DNA from: an uncultured Carboxylicivirga sp.
Lineage (GTDB): Bacteria; Bacteroidota; Bacteroidia; Bacteroidales; Marinilabiliaceae
Reading direction: 5' to 3'
Length of the DNA: 64,000 bases
Assembly: GCF_963668385.1 (NCBI RefSeq)
Contig: NZ_OY764327.1
Location: 682,001 to 746,000 of the forward strand
The position numbers were made by a program, and so were the translations under genes. The stretch's first letter is position 1, and every line of letters starts with the position of its first letter. Shown here in pieces: positions 34,662-43,239 of the stretch. Below the pieces are notes generated by a model. It worked only from the letters and a program-made list of their open reading frames with translations, was not told the origin of the DNA and made no database searches.

Positions 34662-35642
34662 TTACAAATGCACCTCGATTAAACGAGCTTTTCCATTAGG
34701 TTTGATGTTAATTTCTTTCAAATCCGCAGGAATCAAAACGGTTTCACCCATTGAAATACTCTCAGACAGATCACCATTATAAAGAATTTCAGCAGATCCC
34801 TCAACGCACATATAGATCAAAAATGAATCTAAACCATAAAAATCTTTCTTCACGGTTTTATCCAACTCTAATACATTAGTAATAAAATAATCGCTTTTAA
34901 CAACTTCATTTACTTGATTTGGCTCAACCGCATATTTACTTTTAGGTTCTGCAACATAGGTATAATCAATTGCATCAACCGCTTCGTCGGTATGTAACTC
35001 ACGAGTATTTCCCTGATCATCTTTACGATTAAAATCGTATATACGATAGGTAACATCAGATGTTTGCTGAATTTCGGCCAACAAAATTCCTTTCCCAATT
35101 GCATGTACTCTACCTGCTGGAATAAAGAACACATCACCTGGAGCCACTTCGTGAGATGCCATAATTGACTCTACCTCATTAGCTTCCAATTTTGCCAAAT
35201 ATTCTTTTTTATCAAGTTCTTTGCTAAAACCAGAAATAAGCTGCGCACCCTTATCAGCTTGCATAACATACCACATTTCGGTTTTACCAAAAGAGTTATG
35301 ACGCTCTTTAGCTAATGCATCATCTGGATGCACCTGAATACTCAATACATCATTAGCATCGATAAATTTTATCAATAATGGAAACTCTTCACCAAATTTC
35401 TGGAACACCTTATCGCCTACTAAATCACCCATATATATTTCGATGATTTCGGAAAGGGTATTTCCTGCTAAAAATCCATTTGAAACAACTGATACATTAC
35501 CTGGAACCCCTGAAATCTCCCAACTTTCACCTGCATTAGGAAGTGGTGAAATCTTTTTATTCAATAATAATTCAAGTTTATGACCTCCCCATATCTTATC
35601 TTTCAAGATTGGTTGAAACTTGATTGGATACAATTTACTCAT
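34662..35642 (-). CDS. manA: Mannose-6-phosphate isomerase, class I (short form)
   Basis: Interconverts mannose 6-phosphate and fructose 6-phosphate, supplying GDP-mannose pathways. The 326-residue cupin-type protein has KIWGGHKLE, zinc ligands in IQVHPDDALAKERH and the FGKTEMWYV Glu, and VFFIPAGRVHAIG. Length matches the short bacterial class. It stands alone, divergent from engB. GDP-mannose would have fed the now broken gmd in the polysaccharide locus. Confidence 0.93.
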   Translation of the reverse strand: MSKLYPIKFQPILKDKIWGGHKLELLLNKKISPLPNAGESWEISGVPGNVSVVSNGFLAGNTLSEIIEIYMGDLVGDKVFQKFGEEFPLLIKFIDANDVLSIQVHPDDALAKERHNSFGKTEMWYVMQADKGAQLISGFSKELDKKEYLAKLEANEVESIMASHEVAPGDVFFIPAGRVHAIGKGILLAEIQQTSDVTYRIYDFNRKDDQGNTRELHTDEAVDAIDYTYVAEPKSKYAVEPNQVNEVVKSDYFITNVLELDKTVKKDFYGLDSFLIYMCVEGSAEILYNGDLSESISMGETVLIPADLKEINIKPNGKARLIEVHL

Positions 35643-35661
35643 CGCTATAATTCATTTTTGA

Positions 35662-35669
35662 CAAAAATA
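35662..35669 (-). promoter_or_regulatory. Candidate -7 box for manA
   Basis: On the minus strand TATTTTTG matches TAnnTTTG and would start transcription about 12 bases before the manA ATG. No clear -33 element. Confidence 0.4.
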
Positions 35670-35777
35670 AACTTCTAAAATGTTTTAAACTAACATCTAC
35701 CGAATATTAACAATATTTTGCCAATGCATATTAACATCCGTTAAGTTCAGGCAGTTTCATTATTAAATAAGTAGCTG

Positions 35778-35785
35778 TACATTTG
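35778..35785 (+). promoter_or_regulatory. Candidate -7 box for engB
   Basis: TACATTTG matches TAnnTTTG, with a TTTC resembling the -33 box about 19 bases upstream. Transcription would start near 35792, about 12 bases before the ATG. Confidence 0.55.
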
Positions 35786-35803
35786 TGCTAAAATTATCTG
35801 AGA

Positions 35804-36403
35804 ATGGAAGTATTAGAAGCCGCATTTTTAAAAAGTAGCTCCAACGTAAAACAATGTCCAAAACCCGACAAACCTGAATACGCCTTTATTGGCCGTTCTA
35901 ATGTTGGCAAATCATCATTAATAAATAAAATTTGTAATCGTAAGGCGCTAGCCAAAACATCTTCCACTCCTGGAAAAACACAACTGATCAATCATTTTAC
36001 TATTAACAACGATGCCTGGTATCTCGTTGACCTTCCAGGATACGGATATGCTAAGGTTTCAAAGAAACTTCGCTCAGGCTTTAGTAAAATCATTCTCGAC
36101 TACATTGGTAATCGTGAAAGTATGATGTGCTTATTTATTTTAATCGACTCACGTATACCCATGCAAAAGGCAGATATTGATTTTATGAATCTTATGGTTG
36201 AAAACGGCGTACCCATCTCAATCATTTTTACAAAAACCGACAAACTTAACAAAACTCAATATGCCGAGAACATGGAAGCCTATAAAAAAGGTTTACTAGA
36301 TTATTGGGAAGAGCTACCTCCCATCTTTTATTCATCGGCAGTTAATGGAGAAGGCACTAACGAAATACTCTCATTTATAGAAGAATTAAACGACAAATGG
36401 TAA
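35804..36403 (+). CDS. engB: Ribosome-biogenesis GTPase EngB (YihA/YsxC)
   Basis: GTPase required for assembly of the large ribosomal subunit and cell division. The 199-residue protein has G1 FIGRSNVGKSSLI, G2/switch I TPGKTQLINHF, G3 DLPGYGYAKVSK, G4 FTKTDKL, and G5 SSAV. Length is normal and the order of motifs is the unpermuted one expected for EngB. It stands alone, with its own candidate promoter and a divergent manA. Confidence 0.95.
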   Translation: MEVLEAAFLKSSSNVKQCPKPDKPEYAFIGRSNVGKSSLINKICNRKALAKTSSTPGKTQLINHFTINNDAWYLVDLPGYGYAKVSKKLRSGFSKIILDYIGNRESMMCLFILIDSRIPMQKADIDFMNLMVENGVPISIIFTKTDKLNKTQYAENMEAYKKGLLDYWEELPPIFYSSAVNGEGTNEILSFIEELNDKW

Positions 36404-36477
36404 CGATTCCTTAATTTATAATCAAAACAATTAAGTTTTTTTTAGGCCTAGTTCATGTTAAGAGAATATGAATTTCT

Positions 36478-36485
36478 TACCTTTG
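36478..36485 (+). promoter_or_regulatory. Candidate -7 box for prs
   Basis: TACCTTTG matches TAnnTTTG exactly at the invariant positions and would start transcription near 36492, about 40 bases before the prs ATG. Confidence 0.5.
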
Positions 36486-36532
36486 CGCAAAATTGCAACA
36501 TTCATCAATTAATCTGATAAACATCTTATTAA

Positions 36533-37471
36533 ATGCCACCGAAAGCTCCAATTAAGATATTCTCGGGAACAAGTACGAAATATCTGGCAGAAAAGATTAG
36601 TCTTAGTTCAGGTCGCGAACTAGGAAGCCACAATTGCTTACGATTTAGTGACGGCGAATTTGCCACAGCTTACGAAGAAACCGTTCGTGGATCACACGTA
36701 TTCATTATTCAATCAACATTTCCACCAGCTGATAACTTAATGGAATTATTAATGTTGGTTGATGCGGCAAAACGTGCTTCGGCATACAAAATTGTGGCAG
36801 TAATGCCTTACTTCGGATATGCTCGTCAAGACAGAAAAGACCAACCTCGTGTATCAATTGGTGCTAAACTGGTTGCCGATATGCTTAGCACAGCAGGCGT
36901 TGATCGTGTAATAACTATGGATTTACATGCTGATCAAATTCAGGGATTCTTTGATATTCCGGTAGATCACTTGTATGCTTCATCGATTTTTGTGCCTCAC
37001 ATTAAGCACATGAATCTTGAAAACCTGGTAATTGCATCGCCTGATGTTGGGGGTACAAAACGTGCCAATACTTACGCTAAATTCTTAGAAACACCAATGG
37101 TTATTTGTCATAAAACAAGAGCAAAAGCTAATGTTATTGAGTCAATGAGAATCATTGGAGACGTAAAAGATAAGAATGTAATTATTGTGGATGATATGAT
37201 TGATACCGCTGGTACCATGTGTAAAGCTGCAGACATGATGATGGAAGCAGGTGCACGTAGCGTTAGAGCATTTACCACACATGCTGTTCTTTCTGGTCCT
37301 GCTTACGAACGTATCGAAAATTCAGCATTAACAGAGCTCATTGTTACCGATTCAATTCCATTGAAAAAGCAAAGCTCTAAGATTAAAGTTCTTTCGGTAG
37401 CTCAACTTTTTGCCGATACAATTGAAAAAGTATATAATTATCAGTCAATAAGTAATCAATTCTTGCTATAA
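36533..37471 (+). CDS. prs: Ribose-phosphate pyrophosphokinase (PRPP synthase)
   Basis: Makes PRPP from ribose 5-phosphate and ATP, the shared precursor for the histidine, tryptophan and nucleotide pathways encoded in this window. The 312-residue protein has FSDGEFA, ARQDRKDQPR, the metal/pyrophosphate motif DLHADQIQGFF, and the ribose-phosphate loop VIIVDDMIDTAGTM. Length is normal for class I. It is followed by rplY after about 90 bases. Confidence 0.97.
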   Translation: MPPKAPIKIFSGTSTKYLAEKISLSSGRELGSHNCLRFSDGEFATAYEETVRGSHVFIIQSTFPPADNLMELLMLVDAAKRASAYKIVAVMPYFGYARQDRKDQPRVSIGAKLVADMLSTAGVDRVITMDLHADQIQGFFDIPVDHLYASSIFVPHIKHMNLENLVIASPDVGGTKRANTYAKFLETPMVICHKTRAKANVIESMRIIGDVKDKNVIIVDDMIDTAGTMCKAADMMMEAGARSVRAFTTHAVLSGPAYERIENSALTELIVTDSIPLKKQSSKIKVLSVAQLFADTIEKVYNYQSISNQFLL

Positions 37472-37476
37472 AGTAT

Positions 37477-37484
37477 TATCTTTG
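37477..37484 (+). promoter_or_regulatory. Candidate -7 box for rplY
   Basis: TATCTTTG, placed just after the prs stop codon, matches TAnnTTTG. It would give rplY its own leader of about 75 bases. Confidence 0.5.
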
Positions 37485-37564
37485 CAGCCGCTTATTGCGA
37501 GCGTGTGATGGGAAATTAAGCCAACACGTTGAACTTAATTTTGAGTAGCACTAAAAAAAGAAAC

Positions 37565-38140
37565 ATGAAAACAATTGAAATCAAAGGTACTAAGCGTACT
37601 GACTTAGGCAAAAAAGCCACAAAACAACTTCGTAGCGAAGAAAAAGTTCCTTGTGTAATTTACGGTGGTGAAGAAGTTATTCACTTCTCAGCTCCAGAAA
37701 AAGAATTCAAGAAAATTATTTACACTCCAAACGTTTACATTATCAATGTTGATGTTGATGGTACTGTAGTTCCTTGTATTCTTCAGGATTCTCAATTCCA
37801 CCCAGTACAAGATCAAATTCTTCACCTTGACTTCTTACAAGTTAAAGAAGACAAGCCTGTAAACATCGAGATTCCAGTTGAATTAAGTGGTTTAGCAGAA
37901 GGTGTTAAAGCAGGGGGTAAATTACAATTAGAAAAACGTAAACTTAAAGTTCGCGGTTTAGCTAAAGATTTACCTGATACTTTAAAAATCGATATCACTG
38001 AATTAGGATTAGGTAAAACGATTCAAGTAGGTGCTTTATCGTACGAAAACATCGAACTTACAACTGCTAAAAATGCAGTAGTAGTTGCAGTAAGACTTAC
38101 AAGAGCAGCACGTGCAGCAGCACAGCAAGCAGGAAAGTAA
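37565..38140 (+). CDS. rplY: 50S ribosomal protein L25/general stress protein Ctc
   Basis: 5S rRNA-binding protein of the large subunit. I chose ATG 37565 (MKTIEIKGTKRTDLGKKATKQLR), which fits family N-termini; an in-frame ATG at 37529 would add 12 unlikely residues. The L25 domain (about residues 1-92) ends with the LHLDFLQV segment, followed by the TL5/CTC C-terminal domain to residue 191 with an alanine/arginine-rich tail. The 191-residue length fits the long (Ctc) form. A strong terminator follows. Confidence 0.94.
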   Translation: MKTIEIKGTKRTDLGKKATKQLRSEEKVPCVIYGGEEVIHFSAPEKEFKKIIYTPNVYIINVDVDGTVVPCILQDSQFHPVQDQILHLDFLQVKEDKPVNIEIPVELSGLAEGVKAGGKLQLEKRKLKVRGLAKDLPDTLKIDITELGLGKTIQVGALSYENIELTTAKNAVVVAVRLTRAARAAAQQAGK

Positions 38141-38160
38141 TTTATTTTACTCAACATATA

Positions 38161-38191
38161 AACCTCCATATACTTCATATGGAGGTTTTTT
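38161..38191 (+). terminator. Intrinsic terminator of rplY
   Basis: Perfect 11-bp stem AACCTCCATAT/ATATGGAGGTT (38161-38171 with 38177-38187) with a 5-base loop and a run of six T (38186-38191). It separates rplY from the pth promoter. Confidence 0.9.
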
Positions 38192-38206
38192 GCATTTTAT
38201 TGTTTG

Positions 38207-38214
38207 TACATTTG
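38207..38214 (+). promoter_or_regulatory. Candidate -7 box for pth
   Basis: TACATTTG matches TAnnTTTG, right after the rplY terminator; start of transcription near 38221, 11 bases before the upstream pth start codon. Confidence 0.5.
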
Positions 38215-38231
38215 CATAAGCAAATAAAACT

Positions 38232-38855
38232 ATGTTCAGATTTATTAAATCCTTATTTACATCAATACAAAATAAACCAGAGGATCCAGCGATGAAGTAT
38301 TTAGTGGTAGGACTAGGAAACATTGGAGAAGAATATACTAAAACAAGGCATAACATTGGTTTTGATGTTTTAGACAAATTGGCTTTTGATAACGATTTAC
38401 AATTTAAAGACGAGCGTTATGGTGCTGTTTGCACCTACAAATTCAAATCGCGACAATTTGTACTACTTAAGCCTAACACTTACATGAACCTAAGCGGAAA
38501 GGCTGTTAATTACTGGCTTCAAAAAGAACGGGTGCCCTTAAAAAACCTATTAGTCATTGTAGATGATCTGGCATTACCTTTTGGAGATTTACGCTTGAAA
38601 ACCAAAGGTGGCGATGCCGGTCATAACGGATTAAAAAACATTCAGAGTATTCTCGGAACTGCTAGTTATTCGCGCCTACGTTTTGGTATTGGAAATGAAT
38701 TCCCAAAAGGTCAGCAGGTTGATTTTGTTTTGGGTAAATGGTCTGATGAAGAAATAGAAGCATTAAAAGAGCGAAAAGATATTGCTATTGAGATGATAAA
38801 GGCTTATGCTACTATAGGAGCAGCACAAACCATGACTCAATTTAATAAGAAGTAA
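38232..38855 (+). CDS. pth: Peptidyl-tRNA hydrolase
   Basis: Releases tRNA from drop-off peptidyl-tRNA. The conserved part begins at Met21 ([24 protein letters not shown], with the catalytic His in TRHNIG) and includes [25 protein letters not shown] and [12 protein letters not shown]. The first 20 residues (basic, partly hydrophobic) come from the upstream ATG and are not part of the usual fold; the start may be 38292 instead. The promoter position allows either. It probably forms an operon with the S4 and DUF4924 genes. Confidence 0.93.
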   Translation: MFRFIKSLFTSIQNKPEDPAMKYLVVGLGNIGEEYTKTRHNIGFDVLDKLAFDNDLQFKDERYGAVCTYKFKSRQFVLLKPNTYMNLSGKAVNYWLQKERVPLKNLLVIVDDLALPFGDLRLKTKGGDAGHNGLKNIQSILGTASYSRLRFGIGNEFPKGQQVDFVLGKWSDEEIEALKERKDIAIEMIKAYATIGAAQTMTQFNKK

Positions 38856-38856
38856 A

Positions 38857-39249
38857 ATGGATAATTCAGGAGTACGAATTGATAAGTTTTTATGGGCTGT
38901 TCGTTTATACAAAACAAGAAGTCTGGCTGCCGAAGCCTGTAAAAAAGGCAGAATCACCATTAGTAAACTACCCGTTAAATCTTCTCGAACCATTAAAGTG
39001 GGGGATTTAATTGAGATACGCGTTCCTCCTATTACTCGTACTTATAAAGTATTGGATGTAGCTGAAAAACGAATGGGTGCCAAATTAACACCCGGATATA
39101 TTGAGGATGTAACCACTCCTGATCAAATTGAAATGCTGGAACTTGCCAAACTGGCTTCCAGTGCACAACGCGGCAGAGGACTAGGACGTCCAACAAAAAA
39201 AGACAGAAGAGATATTGAACGCCTTCAGGAAGGTGATTGGGATTTTTAA
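38857..39249 (+). CDS. RNA-binding S4-domain protein (Hsp15-like)
   Basis: A 130-residue protein with an N-terminal S4 domain (RIDKFLWAVRLYKTRSLAAEACKKGRI, residues 5-31; SSRTIKVGDLIEI) and a basic C-terminal tail (GRGLGRPTKKDRRDIERL). Hsp15 binds stalled 50S subunits carrying nascent chains. Its place one base after pth, which rescues peptidyl-tRNA, supports a role in ribosome rescue. Length is normal. Confidence 0.9.
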   Translation: MDNSGVRIDKFLWAVRLYKTRSLAAEACKKGRITISKLPVKSSRTIKVGDLIEIRVPPITRTYKVLDVAEKRMGAKLTPGYIEDVTTPDQIEMLELAKLASSAQRGRGLGRPTKKDRRDIERLQEGDWDF

Positions 39250-39261
39250 ACAGAAGAAAAT

Positions 39262-39804
39262 ATGATTGTAGCAAATCAAAAGAAGAAAGAAAATATCATC
39301 GAATACATCTTATACATGTGGCAGATTGAAGATCTAATCAGAGCCAATGAAGTAAGTATGTCTAATATCGACAAGAATATTATACCCAGTTACAATCAAG
39401 AAGAAGATAAATTACTGGAAATAAGAGATTGGTGGGCCAATTTAACAGAAATGATGCGATTGGAAGCAAAACAAATAAACGGCCACCTACAAATTAACAT
39501 CAACACGGTTAATGAGGTAAACCATCTTCATCTTAAATTAATGAAGGCCCCTAACGAAGTATCGTATCAGCATTTATTTAATAGTGTTTTACCAACTATC
39601 AGGGAATTTGATCAGAAGTCAGGACAAAAATTAACTAACGATGTAGAAATTTGCCTAACAGCCATATACAGCACATTTTTATTAAAATTGAAGAAGCAAC
39701 AAGTTTCGCCCGAAACAGAATTAGCCATAAAGTCAATCAGTAAGTTTTTGGCCGTCTTAGCTAAAAAATACAATGAAGATGAAAAGGGTAAACTTGAACT
39801 CTAA
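39262..39804 (+). CDS. DUF4924 family protein
   Basis: A 180-residue, mostly helical protein starting with MIVANQKKKENIIEYILYMWQIEDLIRA, the recognisable opening of DUF4924, a family I know from Bacteroidota only. No signal peptide or membrane helix. Function is unknown. It lies 12 bases after the S4 gene and ends 4 bases inside the convergent DCC gene, so pth, S4 and DUF4924 form a likely three-gene unit. Confidence 0.8.
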   Translation: MIVANQKKKENIIEYILYMWQIEDLIRANEVSMSNIDKNIIPSYNQEEDKLLEIRDWWANLTEMMRLEAKQINGHLQININTVNEVNHLHLKLMKAPNEVSYQHLFNSVLPTIREFDQKSGQKLTNDVEICLTAIYSTFLLKLKKQQVSPETELAIKSISKFLAVLAKKYNEDEKGKLEL

Positions 39805-40196
39805 CCTATTTGGCAAGTAGACTTTTTACCAAACCAACCATACCTGTTATTGGCAATAAAACGATAGCTTGCATTAATAAATTTATTAGGTAGTATACGC
39901 AACAATGCAGCCAATACTTTATAAAAACCACCCATCTTATCAAGAATTAAAACCACAGCTGTTGCACCAGTAATTACTTTGCGATTTATAAGAACAGCTA
40001 TTTCATTACCATCAACAAAAGCACCATTTAAATCAATCTTATTAAAATACTGATTGGCTGACTGAACTGGTAGATAAACAAATGTTTTACCTTTTTTTGT
40101 TTTGAGCAACAAGGACACCAGACCTGAACATAAATTACACCATCCATCGTAGAAAATGGTTATTGAAACTTCTGTATGTGCAGATTCTTTATCCAT
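39801..40196 (-). CDS. DCC-family thiol-disulfide oxidoreductase-like protein (DUF393)
   Basis: A 131-residue thioredoxin-fold-like protein with the diagnostic motif IFYDGWCNLCSGLVSLLLK, Asp followed by CXXC, near residues 14-32. The ATG at 40194-40196 is preferred over the GTG one codon upstream. DCC proteins are widespread, and their reactions are largely unknown. The gene overlaps the end of the convergent DUF4924 gene by 4 bases and follows a 62-residue cysteine-containing ORF whose stop is 2 bases before this ATG. Confidence 0.85.
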   Translation of the reverse strand: MDKESAHTEVSITIFYDGWCNLCSGLVSLLLKTKKGKTFVYLPVQSANQYFNKIDLNGAFVDGNEIAVLINRKVITGATAVVLILDKMGGFYKVLAALLRILPNKFINASYRFIANNRYGWFGKKSTCQIG

Positions 40197-40198
40197 CA

Positions 40199-40387
40199 CT
40201 ACAACAAATTATCTGAATGATCGCACTCATGCTGATCACTTTTACTTTGCTCGTCCGCCAAATAGTTTTCATTGGTGTTAAAAAAACTCCCGGCATCGGT
40301 AACAAATCCTTTATCAGAGAAAACATCAAAAATAAAATCCTTATCACTTATTCCTTTACACATACAATGAGCTTTTCTTCTTGTCAT
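40199..40387 (-). CDS. Small Cys/His-containing hypothetical protein
   Basis: A 62-residue ORF starting MTRRKAHCMCKGISDKDFIF and ending in an Asp/Ser/His-rich tail (DQHECDHSD). Three Cys and several His suggest metal or redox chemistry. Its stop lies 2 bases upstream of the DCC gene ATG, so the two could be translationally coupled. I do not recognise the family. Support is positional, plus the unusual composition, so it may be spurious. Confidence 0.4.
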   Translation of the reverse strand: MTRRKAHCMCKGISDKDFIFDVFSDKGFVTDAGSFFNTNENYLADEQSKSDQHECDHSDNLL

Positions 40388-40461
40388 ATTATCAATTTTT
40401 AGGTTAGATATTTAAATTCAATTACAATACACCTAACATAGACTTAAATGTATCATAACAC

Positions 40462-40494
40462 AAAAGGCGGCATACTAAAGTAACACCGCCTTTT
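40462..40494 (-). terminator. Terminator downstream of the OmpA-family genes
   Basis: AAAAGGCGG (40462-40470) pairs with CCGCCTTTT (40486-40494) across a 15-base loop; U-rich 3' side on the minus strand. It lies 21 bases after the stop of the second OmpA-family gene. Confidence 0.7.
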
Positions 40495-40514
40495 AACAAT
40501 AGTTCATCTATCAA

Positions 40515-41810
40515 TTACTTTTTCAAAACAACATCAACTCTTCGGTTAATGCTAAGCCTACTTCGTTTAGAGGTTATTTCTTGTGGTAATACATCTTCCT
40601 CACCCAAAGGATGAAGAACAAACCGATCTCTTTCTAAACCTAAATCCCGAACAAAAAATTGCAAAATTCTTTCACACCTTTTATGACTAATTTCAATATT
40701 CTCATCTGTATCATCATAGTCATTTGAATAACCATATATATCGGCCTTCCACGATTTATTCTTAGTCATATTTAGAGCCAGGGTAGCTAAATCCACCAGT
40801 GTTTCTTTATCTACCTCGTTATACTTCCCTAATTCGAAAAAACTCGTAATTAAATTTGCAGTTCCATAAATACGTTGAGCACTATGAATAACTGTTACCG
40901 AATCTTTTTTTACAACCCGGCCTTCGCGATATTTTTTGAAATCTTCTTCCAACACACGGATTTCACTTACCAATGGATCGTTTTTAGGAGCACCAAAAAC
41001 ATTAAACCCATAACCACGGTAAGTCCAACGACTATGCCGCTTATCCTTTTTCCCAATTTTATAACACAGACTTATACTGGTACTCCAGTATTTATCGTTT
41101 TGAGCTCCCACCAAAATATTATCAAACTTATCTTCCAATGAAAGGCGCATGGTTGACTCTACTCCAATATCAAAACTACGATTTAAACGATATTGAACAC
41201 CCACTCCAACAGGAACAACAAACTCCAAATCTCTATCAATTTTACGGGTTGGATCATCAGGATCATAGCCCAATACTACATAACCATTTTCTTCATTACC
41301 GGTACCTAAATCTCTGAAATGAACAAATTCATCGGTATCAGTATATCTAACTCTCGTTCTAAATGCAGTTACCCCAACTCCTAACTTAAAATAGAAATTC
41401 CATTTATCATTTAATGGACCGGGTAACGGCAATAACTGATTAATATACGTTAGACTGTTTAATGAGAAATCCATTAAATTACCTTCGCTATAATAGGTAT
41501 TGTTTCCTGAGTGAAAATCAGAGGTTAAAAACTGAAGATCAAAAGCCCAGGCAGGCACCAACTGTTTGGCAATAGTTATGTTAGGGCCAAATTTCCAATG
41601 AGTAGGAAAAACGGAGTAACCAGCTAAGTCGTTATACATTATTAACGGCCCATACCCCAGAGATACCGACCATGTATTAAACGGCTTTTCTGCACTGTAA
41701 CGCATGTGCTCAAATATAATCCGATTGTCGGTTGAATATTGTCCCAATACCATTTGTCCACACAAAACAAACAAACATGCTAATAGTATTTTGTTTAGCT
41801 TTTGGATCAT
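40515..41810 (-). CDS. OmpA-family outer-membrane protein, copy 2 (diverged)
   Basis: A 431-residue protein from ATG 41808-41810, one base after the stop of copy 1. It has a signal peptide (IQKLNKILLACLFVLCGQMVLG), a predicted outer-membrane barrel (about 30-260), and a C-terminal OmpA-like domain (about 310-431). The peptidoglycan-binding motif is weaker than in copy 1: the usual phenylalanine-Asp entry is missing, but the NRRVDVVLKK end is kept. Likely a paralogue produced by tandem duplication; its wall-binding ability is uncertain. Confidence 0.85.
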   Translation of the reverse strand: MIQKLNKILLACLFVLCGQMVLGQYSTDNRIIFEHMRYSAEKPFNTWSVSLGYGPLIMYNDLAGYSVFPTHWKFGPNITIAKQLVPAWAFDLQFLTSDFHSGNNTYYSEGNLMDFSLNSLTYINQLLPLPGPLNDKWNFYFKLGVGVTAFRTRVRYTDTDEFVHFRDLGTGNEENGYVVLGYDPDDPTRKIDRDLEFVVPVGVGVQYRLNRSFDIGVESTMRLSLEDKFDNILVGAQNDKYWSTSISLCYKIGKKDKRHSRWTYRGYGFNVFGAPKNDPLVSEIRVLEEDFKKYREGRVVKKDSVTVIHSAQRIYGTANLITSFFELGKYNEVDKETLVDLATLALNMTKNKSWKADIYGYSNDYDDTDENIEISHKRCERILQFFVRDLGLERDRFVLHPLGEEDVLPQEITSKRSRLSINRRVDVVLKK

Positions 41811-41811
41811 A

Positions 41812-43179
41812 TTACTCAACAATTACGAACATATCGACCCTACGATTGACAAGATGTAAACCATATGGTTGCAAGTTTTTAGTATCAGAAAGCAACTCAC
41901 TCTCTCCTCTAGGATCAATCTGGAAGCGATCTGCTGGCACTTTAAACTGATTAACAAGAGTATTTAATACAGACATACATCGTCGCTTACTTAATGCCAG
42001 ATTATATTCCTCGGAGCCACGCTCATCACAATATCCCACTATTCTTATTCGAATATCTTCATTCTCTTTTAATACACGGGCTAACTTAGCTAATGTACGC
42101 TCCGATCGGCGTGTTATATCCGACTTATCAAAATCGAAAAATACCGATTCTGAAATTCCCTCCTGATAGATAATGGATTCGGTATAAATAGTTGTGGTAT
42201 CTCCTGATAACGAATCCTGAGCTGCCAGATACTCAATTTCTGAACGGATGGAATCCAAACGTACAGCCAATGGATCGTTTTGACGTAAGCGTTTATACTC
42301 CATGTTAAAATCTTTATACGTCCAGGCAGCATGGCGCTTATTCTTTCTTCCTAATTTATAAGTAAGGTTGAAAGAAGTATACATATAACTATCATTATCA
42401 GCTCCAGTAAGATTAACGTCCAGATTATCGGCACTCAAATTACGAAGCATTACTTCAGCCCCCACATCAAAGCTTTTATTGATTCGGTACTTAACGCCAA
42501 CTCCAAAAGGTATTACAATTTCATTACGCCGGTCTGTTTTTTTATCTGGGGCACCTTCACCATTTCTCTCATAACCAATAACCAAATAATCGTCGCGATC
42601 CCATCCATAAGCATCCGGATAGCCAAAATTATAATCATATACGTGTTTCACTTGTAACACCTGACCTGGGACCAATTCTTCAATCGTTCCATCCGGATTA
42701 GTGTACGATCCTGGAGTCAATCGATATTGTTTACTTCTAAAATAGGTTAATCCAAAACCAAGCTTACCATAAATATTCCATTTATCGTTGATAGGACCAA
42801 ATATTGCAAGTTGATTGATAGAGAATGTAACATTAAGAGTTAAATCCATTAAATCGCCCTTAAAATAGCGTGTATTCTTTTGACCATACATATCGGCCAT
42901 CATATACTGAGCATCAAGCCCCCAGGTACGATTCAACTGCTTACTAAGCATTAAGGTGGGACCAAACTTCCAATCGTTTTTAGGAAATAATGTATAATCA
43001 ATTACATCCACATAGTAAATAACTGGCCCATACCCCAACGTCACAGCCCATGTATTATATCTATTCTCTTTCCGATAGATTTGTTCTTCTGATAAATTGG
43101 CAAAGTCAATTTGAGCCATTGAGGTGAAGAAAATTGAACTCAATAGCAAGGTATAGATAAAGGTTAAAAAACGCTTCAT
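41812..43179 (-). CDS. OmpA-family outer-membrane protein, copy 1
   Basis: I start at ATG 43177-43179 (MKRFLTFIYTLLLSSIFFTSMAQ, a signal peptide). The 455-residue protein has a barrel domain (about 25-290) and a C-terminal OmpA domain with the classic VFFDFDKSDI, GYCDERGSEEYNLALSKRR, and GLHLVNRRVDMFVIVE. It tethers the outer membrane to peptidoglycan. Copy 2 follows immediately; the barrels share motifs such as WAVTLGYGPVIYY and WSVSLGYGPLIMY. Confidence 0.9.
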   Translation of the reverse strand: MKRFLTFIYTLLLSSIFFTSMAQIDFANLSEEQIYRKENRYNTWAVTLGYGPVIYYVDVIDYTLFPKNDWKFGPTLMLSKQLNRTWGLDAQYMMADMYGQKNTRYFKGDLMDLTLNVTFSINQLAIFGPINDKWNIYGKLGFGLTYFRSKQYRLTPGSYTNPDGTIEELVPGQVLQVKHVYDYNFGYPDAYGWDRDDYLVIGYERNGEGAPDKKTDRRNEIVIPFGVGVKYRINKSFDVGAEVMLRNLSADNLDVNLTGADNDSYMYTSFNLTYKLGRKNKRHAAWTYKDFNMEYKRLRQNDPLAVRLDSIRSEIEYLAAQDSLSGDTTTIYTESIIYQEGISESVFFDFDKSDITRRSERTLAKLARVLKENEDIRIRIVGYCDERGSEEYNLALSKRRCMSVLNTLVNQFKVPADRFQIDPRGESELLSDTKNLQPYGLHLVNRRVDMFVIVE

Positions 43180-43239
43180 ATGTATATATTTAGCACTAAA
43201 AGTTAAAGCTAAAACATTTAGTAGTGTATAGAAACTCAA

